Positions 1 to 6,537 of a stretch of DNA of 16,373 bases are shown piece after piece. The stretch is taken from positions 1 through 16,373 of the forward strand of contig JALUXN010000095.1 of the NCBI GenBank assembly GCA_027018975.1. Direction: 5' to 3'. The notes beneath the pieces were generated by a model. It was not told the DNA's origin. It did not search any database and was given only the letters and a program-made list of their open reading frames with translations. This DNA is from Mariprofundaceae bacterium. Its GTDB lineage: Bacteria; Pseudomonadota; Zetaproteobacteria; Mariprofundales; Mariprofundaceae. Within the stretch, counting starts at the first letter, position 1. Every line of letters begins with the position of its first letter. The position numbers and the translations under genes were made by a program.

Positions 1-151
1 CGCCCACAACTGCCGTCTTCAACGCCCATGGCGCGCTGTCCATCACCGGACTGCGCTCGATATGCTTCACATGCGAGTGTAGCAACGCCGCTGTTCCACC
101 TGCCATGAGAGGAATCAGCAAAAAGAGTAGCTTTCTTTTATTGAATGGCAT
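1..151 (-). CDS. RND efflux periplasmic adaptor (membrane fusion protein), N-terminus only
   Basis: The gene starts with ATG at 149-151 and leaves the window after about 50 codons. A good ribosome site (AGGAG) lies 7 bases upstream. The visible N-terminus has a basic MPFNKRK start, a hydrophobic stretch LLFLLIPLMAGGTAALL, then HVKHIERSP and PWALKTAVV. A lysine-rich start, one membrane or signal segment and a 'PWALKTA'-like strand opening are typical of HlyD-type adaptors of RND pumps. These adaptors link the inner-membrane pump to a TolC channel. The start overlaps the 3' end of the TolC-family gene by 14 bp, so the two are probably translationally coupled. The RND pump gene itself is expected beyond the left edge. 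Function rests mainly on this context, because the lipoyl and barrel domains are not visible. Confidence 0.7.
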   Translation of the reverse strand, partial: MPFNKRKLLFLLIPLMAGGTAALLHSHVKHIERSPVMDSAPWALKTAVVG

Positions 152-1496
152 CTGTTTTCTCCTGTCGATAAGCCGACGGCGCTTGGCCGCGAGCCAGATA
201 TAGTTGATCATCCGCCAACCACCAATTGGCCAATGCGGAAGTATGATCCGCTCTGGCTCTGGCCAAAGCTGCTTCTGCATCGATGAGATCCACGGCTGAA
301 ATGCGACCGCTGGCAAAACGATCGGACTGAATGCGTTCGGTCGCACGAGCCGACTTCAACCCCGATGTCGCCGCCTGATATTGCAGTGAAGCCGCATGCC
401 AGGCTGCTCTGGCCGATTGCAACTCCGCCCGAGCCCGATTCAGGGTGCTCTGATACTGCTGTCGAGCCGCCTCACGGTTGGCCGTCGCCCTGTCTGTATT
501 GGCAAAGCGTCTGCCGCCATCCCAGAACTGCCAGCTCACCTGCGCACCGATACTCCATGTGTTTTTCCCATTGGCCGTATAGCCTTGGTTGCGCATCGCC
601 TCTGCCCTTAACGACAAAGCAGGCAACCACTCCCGTTTTGCACCCTTCAGATTCTCATCTTCAGCCTGTGTCAGGCTTTTGGCGGCAGCCAGATCCGGGC
701 GATCGATCATTGCCTGTTCAGATTTTGCATCGGAGTGATCGGCAGATGGCGTGCCATGCAACGGTTCAACCACGTCACGGAACGCTCCAATATTCAGCAG
801 AGTACCCAGCGTAGCGCGCAAGCGTGCCTCCTCGCCATTCAGGCCAGCCAACAAGCCTTGTACAGATTTGATTTCCGCCTCAATACGCAAGAGTTCCACT
901 GTCGCAACACGACCCACACGCACCGACTCCGCAGTGATCTTCCGATGCCCTTGTAGTGCCTTCAGATGGGCAAGATGCGCCTGCTTGATCCCTTCGAGCC
1001 GCTGTAATCCTCGATACAAGATCACCGTTTGCGCAAACAGGGATAGACGAGTCTGCGCGGCAGCGTGATCTGCCGCCTGACTCAAATGCTCTTGAGCATG
1101 CACTTTTGCAGTGATACGGCCATCGATATCCAGTGGCAGTGTATAGGCAGCACCAAAGCCGTAACTGTTCTGATCAAATAGTGAATGGGAGAGTACAGGT
1201 GGATAGGAGATCGGATTGACCAAGCGCTCGCTGTTGTAGTGCGTGGTCTGACCGAATGCTTCGGCATGCCCCCAGTACTGACTCTTTGCCACCCGAACGG
1301 CAGCAGATGCGGCACTCGCCTGCGCCGATGCTGCATGCAGTTGCGGGGCACGTTTCTCCACCTGATGCAGCAGATCACCGAGCCCACCCGCATACGCCCC
1401 GCCTTCCATGCAAAGCATCGCCGCACCAAGCAACAAGCCCATCAGCGCGCTTTTTGCGATGGACGCAGGATAGTGCATCAAGCCTCTGCTCTTCAT
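138..1496 (-). CDS. TolC-family outer-membrane efflux channel
   Basis: A 452-residue protein of the usual length for TolC/CusC-type outer-membrane factors, which form the trimeric exit duct of RND and related tripartite pumps. Residues 1-36 look like a signal peptide (basic start, SALMGLLLGAAMLCM, cleavage after AYA). There are two long helical halves with many Ala, Gln and Arg residues. In the first, LLHQVEKRAPQL and ASAQASAASAAVRVAKSQYWG lead the helical hairpin. In the second, AARQQYQSTLNRARAEL and RFASGRISAVDLIDAE carry the repeat typical of the OEP family. The ATG overlaps the TGA of the upstream thioredoxin-like gene (ATGA, 1493-1496), and its own Shine-Dalgarno is weak, which suggests coupling. 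No lipoprotein cysteine follows the signal region, so it is TolC-like rather than a CusC-type lipoprotein. The exported substrate cannot be told from the channel. Confidence 0.9.
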   Translation of the reverse strand: MKSRGLMHYPASIAKSALMGLLLGAAMLCMEGGAYAGGLGDLLHQVEKRAPQLHAASAQASAASAAVRVAKSQYWGHAEAFGQTTHYNSERLVNPISYPPVLSHSLFDQNSYGFGAAYTLPLDIDGRITAKVHAQEHLSQAADHAAAQTRLSLFAQTVILYRGLQRLEGIKQAHLAHLKALQGHRKITAESVRVGRVATVELLRIEAEIKSVQGLLAGLNGEEARLRATLGTLLNIGAFRDVVEPLHGTPSADHSDAKSEQAMIDRPDLAAAKSLTQAEDENLKGAKREWLPALSLRAEAMRNQGYTANGKNTWSIGAQVSWQFWDGGRRFANTDRATANREAARQQYQSTLNRARAELQSARAAWHAASLQYQAATSGLKSARATERIQSDRFASGRISAVDLIDAEAALARARADHTSALANWWLADDQLYLARGQAPSAYRQEKTDAIQ

Positions 1497-1732
1497 TGTG
1501 CTGACAACCAGCCATGCACCGCAGATCGAGATGGCATCCCTCCGGCATGCACTATCTTGCCATCCACAATCACACCGGGCGTGGACATCACGCCTGCAGC
1601 CGCAATATCGGCAATATCTTCGACCTTCTCCAGTTGAATCTCTACCGCCAGTTCATCGGCCATCTTCCGAATCATCTCGACCGTGGTTTTGCAACTGGCA
1701 CAACCTGTTCCCAACACTTGAATATGTTTCAT
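1493..1732 (-). CDS. small thioredoxin-fold protein with CASC redox motif
   Basis: A 79-residue protein starting MKHIQVLGTG, followed by the redox motif C11-A-S-C14. It has the beta-alpha-beta layout of the short thioredoxin-family proteins once called 'redox-active disulfide protein 2', including the cis-proline region STPGVIVDGKIVHAGG near residues 50-65. An excellent ribosome site (AAGGAGG at 1738-1744, 5 bases from ATG) fixes the start and rules out the long upstream extension of this frame. No signal peptide is seen, so it should be cytoplasmic. Genes of this family are often found beside ArsP/DUF318 permeases, as here, with the permease 125 bp upstream. It may handle a thiol-bound metalloid or metal for the permease. 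That role is inferred from context and has not been shown for this protein. Confidence 0.88.
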   Translation of the reverse strand: MKHIQVLGTGCASCKTTVEMIRKMADELAVEIQLEKVEDIADIAAAGVMSTPGVIVDGKIVHAGGMPSRSAVHGWLSAQ

Positions 1733-1857
1733 CACAACCTCCTTCCATCTATTTTTAGCGCCGCCTTTACAGACGACTTCGCAAAAATTTGTCATCGCGA
1801 CCATGGATGGCCGCGCAAACCGAGCAATTGCGCGAGCAAGTGCTTGGTTTGTGCTCT

Positions 1858-2937
1858 TTACAGAACGGCGTTGAATACCAACCCGACCAGTAATATCCCG
1901 CTGAATACCACGCCAACAAATGTGGCAATCAGACGCGGCTTTAATACTTTGCGCAGGATCACCATCTCCGGAAACGACAACGCAATCACACTCATCATAA
2001 AGGCCAGTACCGTGCCGAGCGCCGCGCCTTTGGCCAGAAGCGCTTCGACCACCGGAATGATGCCCGCGGCGTTGGAATACATCGGCACACCGATCAGAAT
2101 CGCCGCCGGCACCGACCACCACGATGCATCCCTGCCCATCAACCCAGCCATAAAATCCTGCGGCACATAGCCGTGAATACCGGCGCCGATGGCCACACCC
2201 GCCACCACATAGAGCCAGACCCGCCCGACAATATCGCGCACCGCCTGAAAACCAGCCTGCAGACGATCCGCCATCGTCAGCTTCTCGGGTTTGAAATCTG
2301 GATTCACTTTGGCCATATCCCGCACCCAATCTTCAAGATACGCCTCCATGTGCAGCCGACCAATCACCCAGCCGGAAACAATCGCAATCGATAATCCAAG
2401 CGCCAGATAGAGCAGCGCCACTTTCCAGCCGACCAGTGCAAACAGCAGTGTCAGGGCGACTTCATTGACCATCGGCGCTGCAATCAGAAACGAGAAGGTC
2501 ACCCCAAGCGGCACGCCAGCCTGCACAAAACCGATGAACAGCGGCACCGCCGAGCAGGAGCAAAACGGCGTGACGATGCCGAGCATCGCCGCCATCACAT
2601 TGCCCACGCCCTCATGCTTGCCGGCCAACATGGCGCGGGTGCGCTCCGGGGTGAACCATGAATTAATCATGCCCATCACCATCACCACGGCGGTGAGCAG
2701 CATCAGCACCTTGGGCGCTTCAAAAATCAGAAATCGCAGCGAATCGGCCAGATGCCCACTCTGGTTCACCGGCAGCAACGCAGTCAGATAGGCAGCAACG
2801 GCAGGCAGTTGCGCATAGATCAACACCCATGCAACCGCCACCAGCAACAGAAACAGCAGCGGCCTGCGATTCGGCAGATCGAGCAGCCCATGTTCTGGAT
2901 TTAACTTAATATTTTGACCAATCGTGTTTGACATCAT
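1858..2937 (-). CDS. DUF318/ArsP-type multi-pass permease
   Basis: A 359-residue integral membrane protein of the predicted permease family that includes ArsP, a trivalent organoarsenical exporter, and YraQ. The family signature is clear at residues 124-160: PFCSCSAVPLFIGF with Cys126 and Cys128, then GVTFSFLIAAPMVNEVAL. A second repeat-like signature, IGVPMYSNAAGIIPVVEALL, lies near 282-301. About eight hydrophobic segments can be drawn, with a charged cytoplasmic loop around 195-235. The ATG at 2935-2937 has a modest ribosome site (GAGG), and a second ATG follows directly. Its downstream neighbour is the CASC thioredoxin-like protein and its upstream neighbour is sigZ, 168 bp away. Substrate is unknown. 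Organoarsenicals, other metalloids or a thiol compound are possible. Confidence 0.88.
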   Translation of the reverse strand: MMSNTIGQNIKLNPEHGLLDLPNRRPLLFLLLVAVAWVLIYAQLPAVAAYLTALLPVNQSGHLADSLRFLIFEAPKVLMLLTAVVMVMGMINSWFTPERTRAMLAGKHEGVGNVMAAMLGIVTPFCSCSAVPLFIGFVQAGVPLGVTFSFLIAAPMVNEVALTLLFALVGWKVALLYLALGLSIAIVSGWVIGRLHMEAYLEDWVRDMAKVNPDFKPEKLTMADRLQAGFQAVRDIVGRVWLYVVAGVAIGAGIHGYVPQDFMAGLMGRDASWWSVPAAILIGVPMYSNAAGIIPVVEALLAKGAALGTVLAFMMSVIALSFPEMVILRKVLKPRLIATFVGVVFSGILLVGLVFNAVL

Positions 2938-3105
2938 GACCTCGCTGTACTCCGTTTACACATAGAGGACGATGCAAGAGGCAAAAAGATGCATGTGATT
3001 TTTAGCATGATGCGAAAGAATCACCTCGGAGATTCGTCTAGAACCTTGATCTCCATAGTCTTCGTCTGCTGCTTCACACTATGCACACCAGTGCAATGAG
3101 GCACT

Positions 3106-3642
3106 TTATGGTTTGACCGACGGCCTCGGCACAAAGCAGCACACTTTGCCAGTCTGATCCCTGCGCACTTGGCAGTTTGTTTCCAGTGTTTGACGCAGCC
3201 TCCGTCGCGCTCGCTGAATGCGTGATTTGGCAGCGGATAGCGTGATCCCCTTCAGATCGGCAAAGCGCTGTTGCGAAACGCCATTCAGATCGCACATCGT
3301 AATTGCTTCCCGATCATCGTCGGAGAGTTCCGCAAGCACACGCGGCAGACACTCCGATAGATCTTCGACTGCTTCGGACTCGATTTCATCAAACGGCAAG
3401 TCATCGGGCAGTTCCACCTGGTTGTGCTGCATCCGGTAGCGATCAATCAACGTGTTTCGAGCCACCCGGAACAACCATGCCCGTGCATTGTCCACAGAAC
3501 AAAATTTTTCACCCTGCAACATCGCCTTCTCGAACACATCCTGCAGCAGATCCTCGGCATCCGCCGGATGCCCCAGCTGCGAGGTCAACCAGCGGCGCAG
3601 TTCGCCTTCATGATGATGCCATGCATGGATCAAGCACTTCAT
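3106..3642 (-). CDS. sigZ: ECF RNA polymerase sigma factor, SigZ type
   Basis: A 178-residue ECF sigma factor. Region 2 spans about residues 13-72 and shows AEDLLQDVFEKAM and the core-binding WLFRVARNTLIDRYR. Region 4 spans about 98-152 and has LSDDDREAITMCDLNGVSQQRFADL with the recognition helix TLSAAKSRIQRARRRLR. The tail, NCQVRRDQTGKVCCFVPR, carries Cys157, Cys168 and Cys169. A Cys-containing tail of the form 'C..(R)D..G.V' is typical of SigZ proteins. No anti-sigma gene is adjacent, so control may act through the tail or through transcription. The gene follows the hemoglobin gene by 33 bp, with AGGG ahead of its ATG, and probably shares its transcript. The permease-thioredoxin-TolC set downstream is a natural candidate target, but I found no confident ECF-type promoter in the 168-bp gap. 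Confidence 0.85.
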   Translation of the reverse strand: MKCLIHAWHHHEGELRRWLTSQLGHPADAEDLLQDVFEKAMLQGEKFCSVDNARAWLFRVARNTLIDRYRMQHNQVELPDDLPFDEIESEAVEDLSECLPRVLAELSDDDREAITMCDLNGVSQQRFADLKGITLSAAKSRIQRARRRLRQTLETNCQVRRDQTGKVCCFVPRPSVKP

Positions 3643-3675
3643 CGCCGGACACCCTGCCGAACAGAAACCGAAACA

Positions 3676-4107
3676 CTATCCATGCGGGTTCTCAACAATC
3701 AGCGGTGTTTCATACTTGAAATCCACCCGATGAAACTCCTCCAACGACGCATTGCCGACCTTGCCCCAGAACGCATGGTCGATCCTCAGCCAGCGGGTGA
3801 TCAGTTCCTCGCACACCCCCTCCTCTTCCAGCGCCTCACGCAGCAGAGCCTGTCGCAGCTTCAGCAGCTCCTCACTGATATACATGCGGCGATGCGCCAG
3901 CGGCAGATCGCGACCGGGATAGGGATGCTTCGACCCCATTTTCTCCGCCATAAACTGGGTCTGACGCAACTCAATGGCTGCCTGGCTATGCCCCTCAAAA
4001 AACTGCCCCAGCCACGGGTGAGCATACACCTTGTCATAAAAACGCTTGTGGACACGCTCCAACACAGGCAATCCGCCCACAGCTTCAAACATCGTTTTTC
4101 GTTTCAT
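3676..4107 (-). CDS. truncated hemoglobin
   Basis: A 143-residue single-domain globin of the 2-on-2 (truncated) class. Such proteins bind O2 or NO and often help remove NO or reactive species in the cytoplasm. Visible landmarks are FEAVGGLPVLERVHKRFYDKV with Tyr24 as the likely B10 distal residue, the Phe pair in LGQFFEGH, QTQFMAEKMG, YPGRDLPLAHRRM with His72 as the proximal heme ligand, and a C-terminal helix TRWLRIDHAFWGKV. The sequence has features of groups I and II and I do not assign a group. An in-frame ATG lies at 4149, but the one at 4107 has AGGAGG 7 bases upstream and begins at the globin fold, so I prefer it. It follows the cytochrome gene by 45 bp and precedes sigZ by 33 bp. Confidence 0.87.
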   Translation of the reverse strand: MKRKTMFEAVGGLPVLERVHKRFYDKVYAHPWLGQFFEGHSQAAIELRQTQFMAEKMGSKHPYPGRDLPLAHRRMYISEELLKLRQALLREALEEEGVCEELITRWLRIDHAFWGKVGNASLEEFHRVDFKYETPLIVENPHG

Positions 4108-4114
4108 CCAACTG

Positions 4115-4120
4115 CCTCCT
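4115..4120 (-). promoter_or_regulatory. ribosome binding site deciding the hemoglobin start
   Basis: AGGAGG on the minus strand, 7 bases before the ATG at 4105-4107. The alternative ATG at 4149 is preceded only by AGTAGG. This favours the 143-residue hemoglobin over a form 14 residues longer. Confidence 0.75.
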
Positions 4121-4152
4121 GCGACTCCGACCACGCCTTCGCCAAACATCGC

Positions 4153-4638
4153 CTACTGCCGGAATGTTGCATGGCATTGCACACAATAGTTCATCGTCGT
4201 GTGCAGTGCACGCAGTGAACGTTTCGTGTTGCCGCTTTTGAGTTCATCACCCAGATGGTCGGCGCTTTTGTGGAAGGCCAGCCCCAGTTTGCGGAAATCA
4301 CTGTTACCGAACATCGTGCACATCTTCTTCATCTCCGGCGTCAGCCCCAGCTTTTGATGTGCGATTCGGGATGCTGATGTGAACTTCCCTGCAGCCATAT
4401 CGGCAATGATCTCGTTCACGGCCGCAAGGTGTTCGCGCATCATCGCCAGTTGCTGTGCTCTCATCGCTGCCGGCAGCTGCAGTGATATCCGCTGATCCGC
4501 CCCAGTCTTCATCCCATGCATCATGGCGTGATGATGCGCCATCATGGATTCCATGCCACCAGCGTCATCGTCGGCATAGACGGCAATCGACAACCCCAAT
4601 ATACAAACTACCCCGAACACCATCATCATCTGTTTCAT
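4153..4638 (-). CDS. cytochrome c'-like periplasmic heme protein with His/Met-rich N-terminus
   Basis: A 161-residue secreted c-type cytochrome. A signal peptide covers residues 1-22, with cleavage after VYA. The only heme motif is CVQCH at residues 152-156, right at the C-terminus, as in class II (c'-type) four-helix-bundle cytochromes. The rest is predicted helical (QQLAMMREHLAAVNEIIADM; FRKLGLAFHKSADHLGDEL). Cytochromes c' bind NO and lower nitrosative stress in several proteobacteria. Residues 29-43 are unusually rich in Met and His (MESMMAHHHAMMHGM), which could bind copper or another soft metal. I chose ATG 4636-4638 because GAGGAG lies 8 bases upstream and it opens the signal peptide directly. 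The ATG seven codons earlier lacks this. The nearby hemoglobin and Crp/Fnr gene fit an NO or redox role, which remains inference. Confidence 0.82.
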   Translation of the reverse strand: MKQMMMVFGVVCILGLSIAVYADDDAGGMESMMAHHHAMMHGMKTGADQRISLQLPAAMRAQQLAMMREHLAAVNEIIADMAAGKFTSASRIAHQKLGLTPEMKKMCTMFGNSDFRKLGLAFHKSADHLGDELKSGNTKRSLRALHTTMNYCVQCHATFRQ

Positions 4639-4702
4639 TCGCTTACTCCTCTGTGTCATGTTTCAGGCGTGCAACCAAGGCGACAAACACACCGGTCGCC
4701 GA

Positions 4703-4708
4703 ACACTA
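4703..4708 (-). promoter_or_regulatory. possible -10 element for the cytochrome-hemoglobin-sigZ unit
   Basis: TAGTGT on the minus strand. It is a weak match to TATAAT, but it sits where a class II Crp/Fnr-activated promoter would need it: the palindrome at 4730-4745 would be centred near -41.5 from a start around 4696. The leader would be about 58 bases. Confidence 0.35.
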
Positions 4709-4729
4709 CGGCGCAGCGCACAAGCTCTG

Positions 4730-4745
4730 TATGATTCAGATCATA
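4730..4745. promoter_or_regulatory. FNR/DNR-like palindromic operator
   Basis: TATGATTCAGATCATA is a perfect inverted repeat, TATGAT-TCAG-ATCATA. It has the spacing and the TGAT..ATCA core of FNR/DNR sites (consensus TTGAT-N4-ATCAA). It begins 3 bp after the stop of the Crp/Fnr gene and ends 91 bp before the cytochrome start. The neighbouring regulator carries E-T-L-Y-R in its recognition helix, close to the E-x-x-S-R pattern that reads TGA half-sites in FNR. Binding is inferred. Confidence 0.72.
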
Positions 4746-4748
4746 TAG

Positions 4749-5339
4749 TCACAGCAATTTGATGTAGCCATCCTGCCGCATCAGCCGTTTCGCCTCTTCC
4801 AGCTTTTTGAGTTCCCGATAGAGCGTTTCATGGGCGAGGCCGAGTTGGTAGGCGAGATCCTTGAGCGACATTGTCAACCGCAACTCTTGCCGCCCATTCA
4901 TGCCGTGGCGGATATAGGCCAGAATGCGTTCACTCGCCGCGCGAATATTCTTGATCTCATTGATCGCTCTCAAATCCCGCACCTGAGCGGCAAACAGCTG
5001 CAAAAAATCTTTCATGGCGGCGGGATGCTGTTCGAGATAGGCCAGCAACGCGGATTTTCTGTACACGATAACATCCGATTCCGCATCGGCGACCGCAGAG
5101 CAGTGGTAGTGATCAAAAAAGAGCGATGCCTCCGCCAGCGTCTGGCCGGGCAGCGCCACATAGATCAACGCCTGACCGCCTTCGACGGTGTCCCGAATCA
5201 GCTTGATTTTTCCGCGTTCGACATAGTAAAAACCGACAACCGCATCGCCCTGACGGAACAGGCACTCGCCCTTGGCCAGATGCAGCGACTCCGCATGCAA
5301 TCCAGAGAACAGCTGCCTCAAACAATCACGCAACAGCAA
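4749..5339 (-). CDS. Crp/Fnr-family transcriptional regulator
   Basis: A 196-residue regulator. An N-terminal cyclic-nucleotide-binding-like barrel covers about residues 5-105 (KGECLFRQGDAVVGFYYVERGKIKL; LPGQTLAEASLF). A dimerisation helix spans about 108-145, and a winged helix-turn-helix about 152-195 (SLKDLAYQLGLAHETLYRELKKLE). Recognition residues Glu171 and Arg175 match the FNR/CRP positions that read a TGA half-site. The N-terminal cysteine set that holds the FNR iron-sulfur cluster is absent (only Cys6, Cys26, Cys80), so the signal is not an FNR-type cluster. A DNR-like heme or other ligand is possible. There is no ATG at the N-terminus. The likely start is TTG at 5339, or TTG at 5333, just after the upstream gene's stop at 5355, implying coupled translation. 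It is the last gene of the fbp operon and sits immediately upstream of an FNR-like site. Confidence 0.88.
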   Translation of the reverse strand: MLLRDCLRQLFSGLHAESLHLAKGECLFRQGDAVVGFYYVERGKIKLIRDTVEGGQALIYVALPGQTLAEASLFFDHYHCSAVADAESDVIVYRKSALLAYLEQHPAAMKDFLQLFAAQVRDLRAINEIKNIRAASERILAYIRHGMNGRQELRLTMSLKDLAYQLGLAHETLYRELKKLEEAKRLMRQDGYIKLL

Positions 5340-5354
5340 CCCCGCCCGATAGTG

Positions 5355-5774
5355 TCACTGGGGGACATCAGACGACTTGCGACCACCTGCTGATGCCAAC
5401 CCCATCGCCGTGACGCCCCATACCCAGTTGAAGAAGATCACCAGCAGCGGCGTCAACAGCCCCAAATCAAGACCAGCCACCCCTTTGCCAGCCTTGAAGG
5501 GAAAGACAATCAGCAACTGCACCAGTGTCGGCCCGAAACTCAACAGCAATGCGCGCAGCCATGGCCGCCCCGGACAGAACGGCAGAAACAGCAACATACC
5601 CCAAATACCGCCCCACACGATACGTGGATAGAGCCAGTCGGGGCTCAGATGCGGAGCGATCGCCACCCCAAGCGCTGCGCTGATCCCCAAACTGCCAAAC
5701 AGCCAGACCACCAGACTGTTTGCAAAACCGCCAGCCGCTCCGGCGCCAAAATAGCACACCACTCGATCGATCAT
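5355..5774 (-). CDS. conserved-looking small membrane protein, function unknown
   Basis: A 139-residue hydrophobic protein I do not recognise. Four membrane helices can be drawn: about residues 6-26 (CYFGAGAAGGFANSLVVWLF), 28-45, 52-68 (IVWGGIWGMLLFLPF) and 103-128 (LGLLTPLLVIFFNWVWGVTAMGL), with another hydrophobic stretch near 72-92. A short polar tail (GGRKSSDVPQ) ends it. There is no signal peptide, heme motif or catalytic motif. Its ATG follows the glycosylase stop by 7 bp and its TGA lies 15 bp before the TTG start of the Crp/Fnr gene, so it is embedded in that operon. The ribosome site is weak (CCGGAT), which suggests coupling to the upstream gene. Its operon position gives no clear functional hint. 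Confidence 0.72.
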   Translation of the reverse strand: MIDRVVCYFGAGAAGGFANSLVVWLFGSLGISAALGVAIAPHLSPDWLYPRIVWGGIWGMLLFLPFCPGRPWLRALLLSFGPTLVQLLIVFPFKAGKGVAGLDLGLLTPLLVIFFNWVWGVTAMGLASAGGRKSSDVPQ

Positions 5775-5781
5775 ATCCGGA

Positions 5782-6531
5782 CTACGCAGTGTGCTGCGCT
5801 GCTGCCGAAGCAGAATTTAAGCGCCCTACAAGCATCTGCAGATCCTGCCAGCTGCGCGATTTATCGCGCGGCGTGCGCAACAGATAGGCGGGGTGGTAAG
5901 TCACTAGGGTCGGAATGCCGTGATAATCATGCCAACAGCCGCGCAGATCGGCCAAGCGCGCATCCTGCTGCAACAAAGTACGGGCAGCCACACGCCCGAG
6001 CAGACAGATCACCTTCGGCTGCAACAGCGCCAACTGCTGCGCCAACCAGTGATGACATGCCTCCAACTCATCAGGCTGCGGATCGCGATTATTGGGCGGG
6101 CGACATTTGATGGTATTCATGATATAGACATCGTCCCGCTGCAACTGCAGGGCGCGCAGCATGCCGTCCAACAGCTGCCCTGCACGGCCGACAAATGGCT
6201 CCCCCTGCCGATCCTCTTCTTGCCCCGGAGCCTCGCCGATCAACAGCAGATCCGCATGCGGATTGCCGCTGCCGAACACCACCTGACGGCGTGTCTCACA
6301 CAAACTGCAGAGCCGGCAATCCGCCGCCTCCTGCGACAGTGCCGCAATCGAACCTGCTGGCTGAGGCGCTGCCATGTGATCAACCGGCGCATCCGCCTGC
6401 GATGATTGTGGCGCAGCCTCCGCGTTGGGCGCAGTCGCCGCTGCTGCTGTCGTCGCTGAAGAAAAAAGGGAAACCGGTGTCTGCACACCGATTTCCCTCA
6501 GATAGATCTCAACGAATGAATCGTTGTTCAA
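5782..6531 (-). CDS. family 4 uracil-DNA glycosylase (iron-sulfur type)
   Basis: A 249-residue DNA repair enzyme that removes uracil from DNA. Family 4 marks are present: motif 1 GEAPGQEEDRQGEPFVGRAG from Gly99, the motif 2 stretch with HPAYLLR at 213-219, and four likely 4Fe-4S ligands, Cys72 and Cys75 (DCRLC) with Cys143 (TIKCRPP) and Cys159 (LEAC). Residues 24-60 form an Ala/Pro/Gln-rich linker between an N-terminal segment (YLREIGVQTPV) and the catalytic core, as in other bacterial family 4 enzymes. The start is TTG at 6531, 6 bp after the fbp stop. No ATG is available before Met53, and the N-terminal segment looks genuine. The weak ribosome site and short gap suggest translation is coupled to fbp. 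Confidence 0.92.
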   Translation of the reverse strand: MNNDSFVEIYLREIGVQTPVSLFSSATTAAAATAPNAEAAPQSSQADAPVDHMAAPQPAGSIAALSQEAADCRLCSLCETRRQVVFGSGNPHADLLLIGEAPGQEEDRQGEPFVGRAGQLLDGMLRALQLQRDDVYIMNTIKCRPPNNRDPQPDELEACHHWLAQQLALLQPKVICLLGRVAARTLLQQDARLADLRGCWHDYHGIPTLVTYHPAYLLRTPRDKSRSWQDLQMLVGRLNSASAAAQHTA

Positions 6532-6537
6532 CAGTAC

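Noticed and set aside
1493..2329. A 278-residue reading frame that continues upstream of the thioredoxin-like gene through the permease gene.
   Set aside because: The upstream part is a shadow of the permease. The strong ribosome site at 1738-1744 marks the true start at 1732.
3046..3059. TTGAT-CTCC-ATAGT upstream of the permease, considered as a second FNR-type site.
   Set aside because: Only the left half matches. The right half fails at three of five positions.
3090..3105. Small hairpin AGTGC-N6-GCACT after the sigZ stop, considered as a terminator.
   Set aside because: Only a 5-bp stem and no T-run, so separation of sigZ and permease transcripts is not supported.
4108..4149. Longer hemoglobin start 14 codons upstream.
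   Set aside because: It has only a weak ribosome site, while AGGAGG precedes the internal ATG where the globin fold begins.
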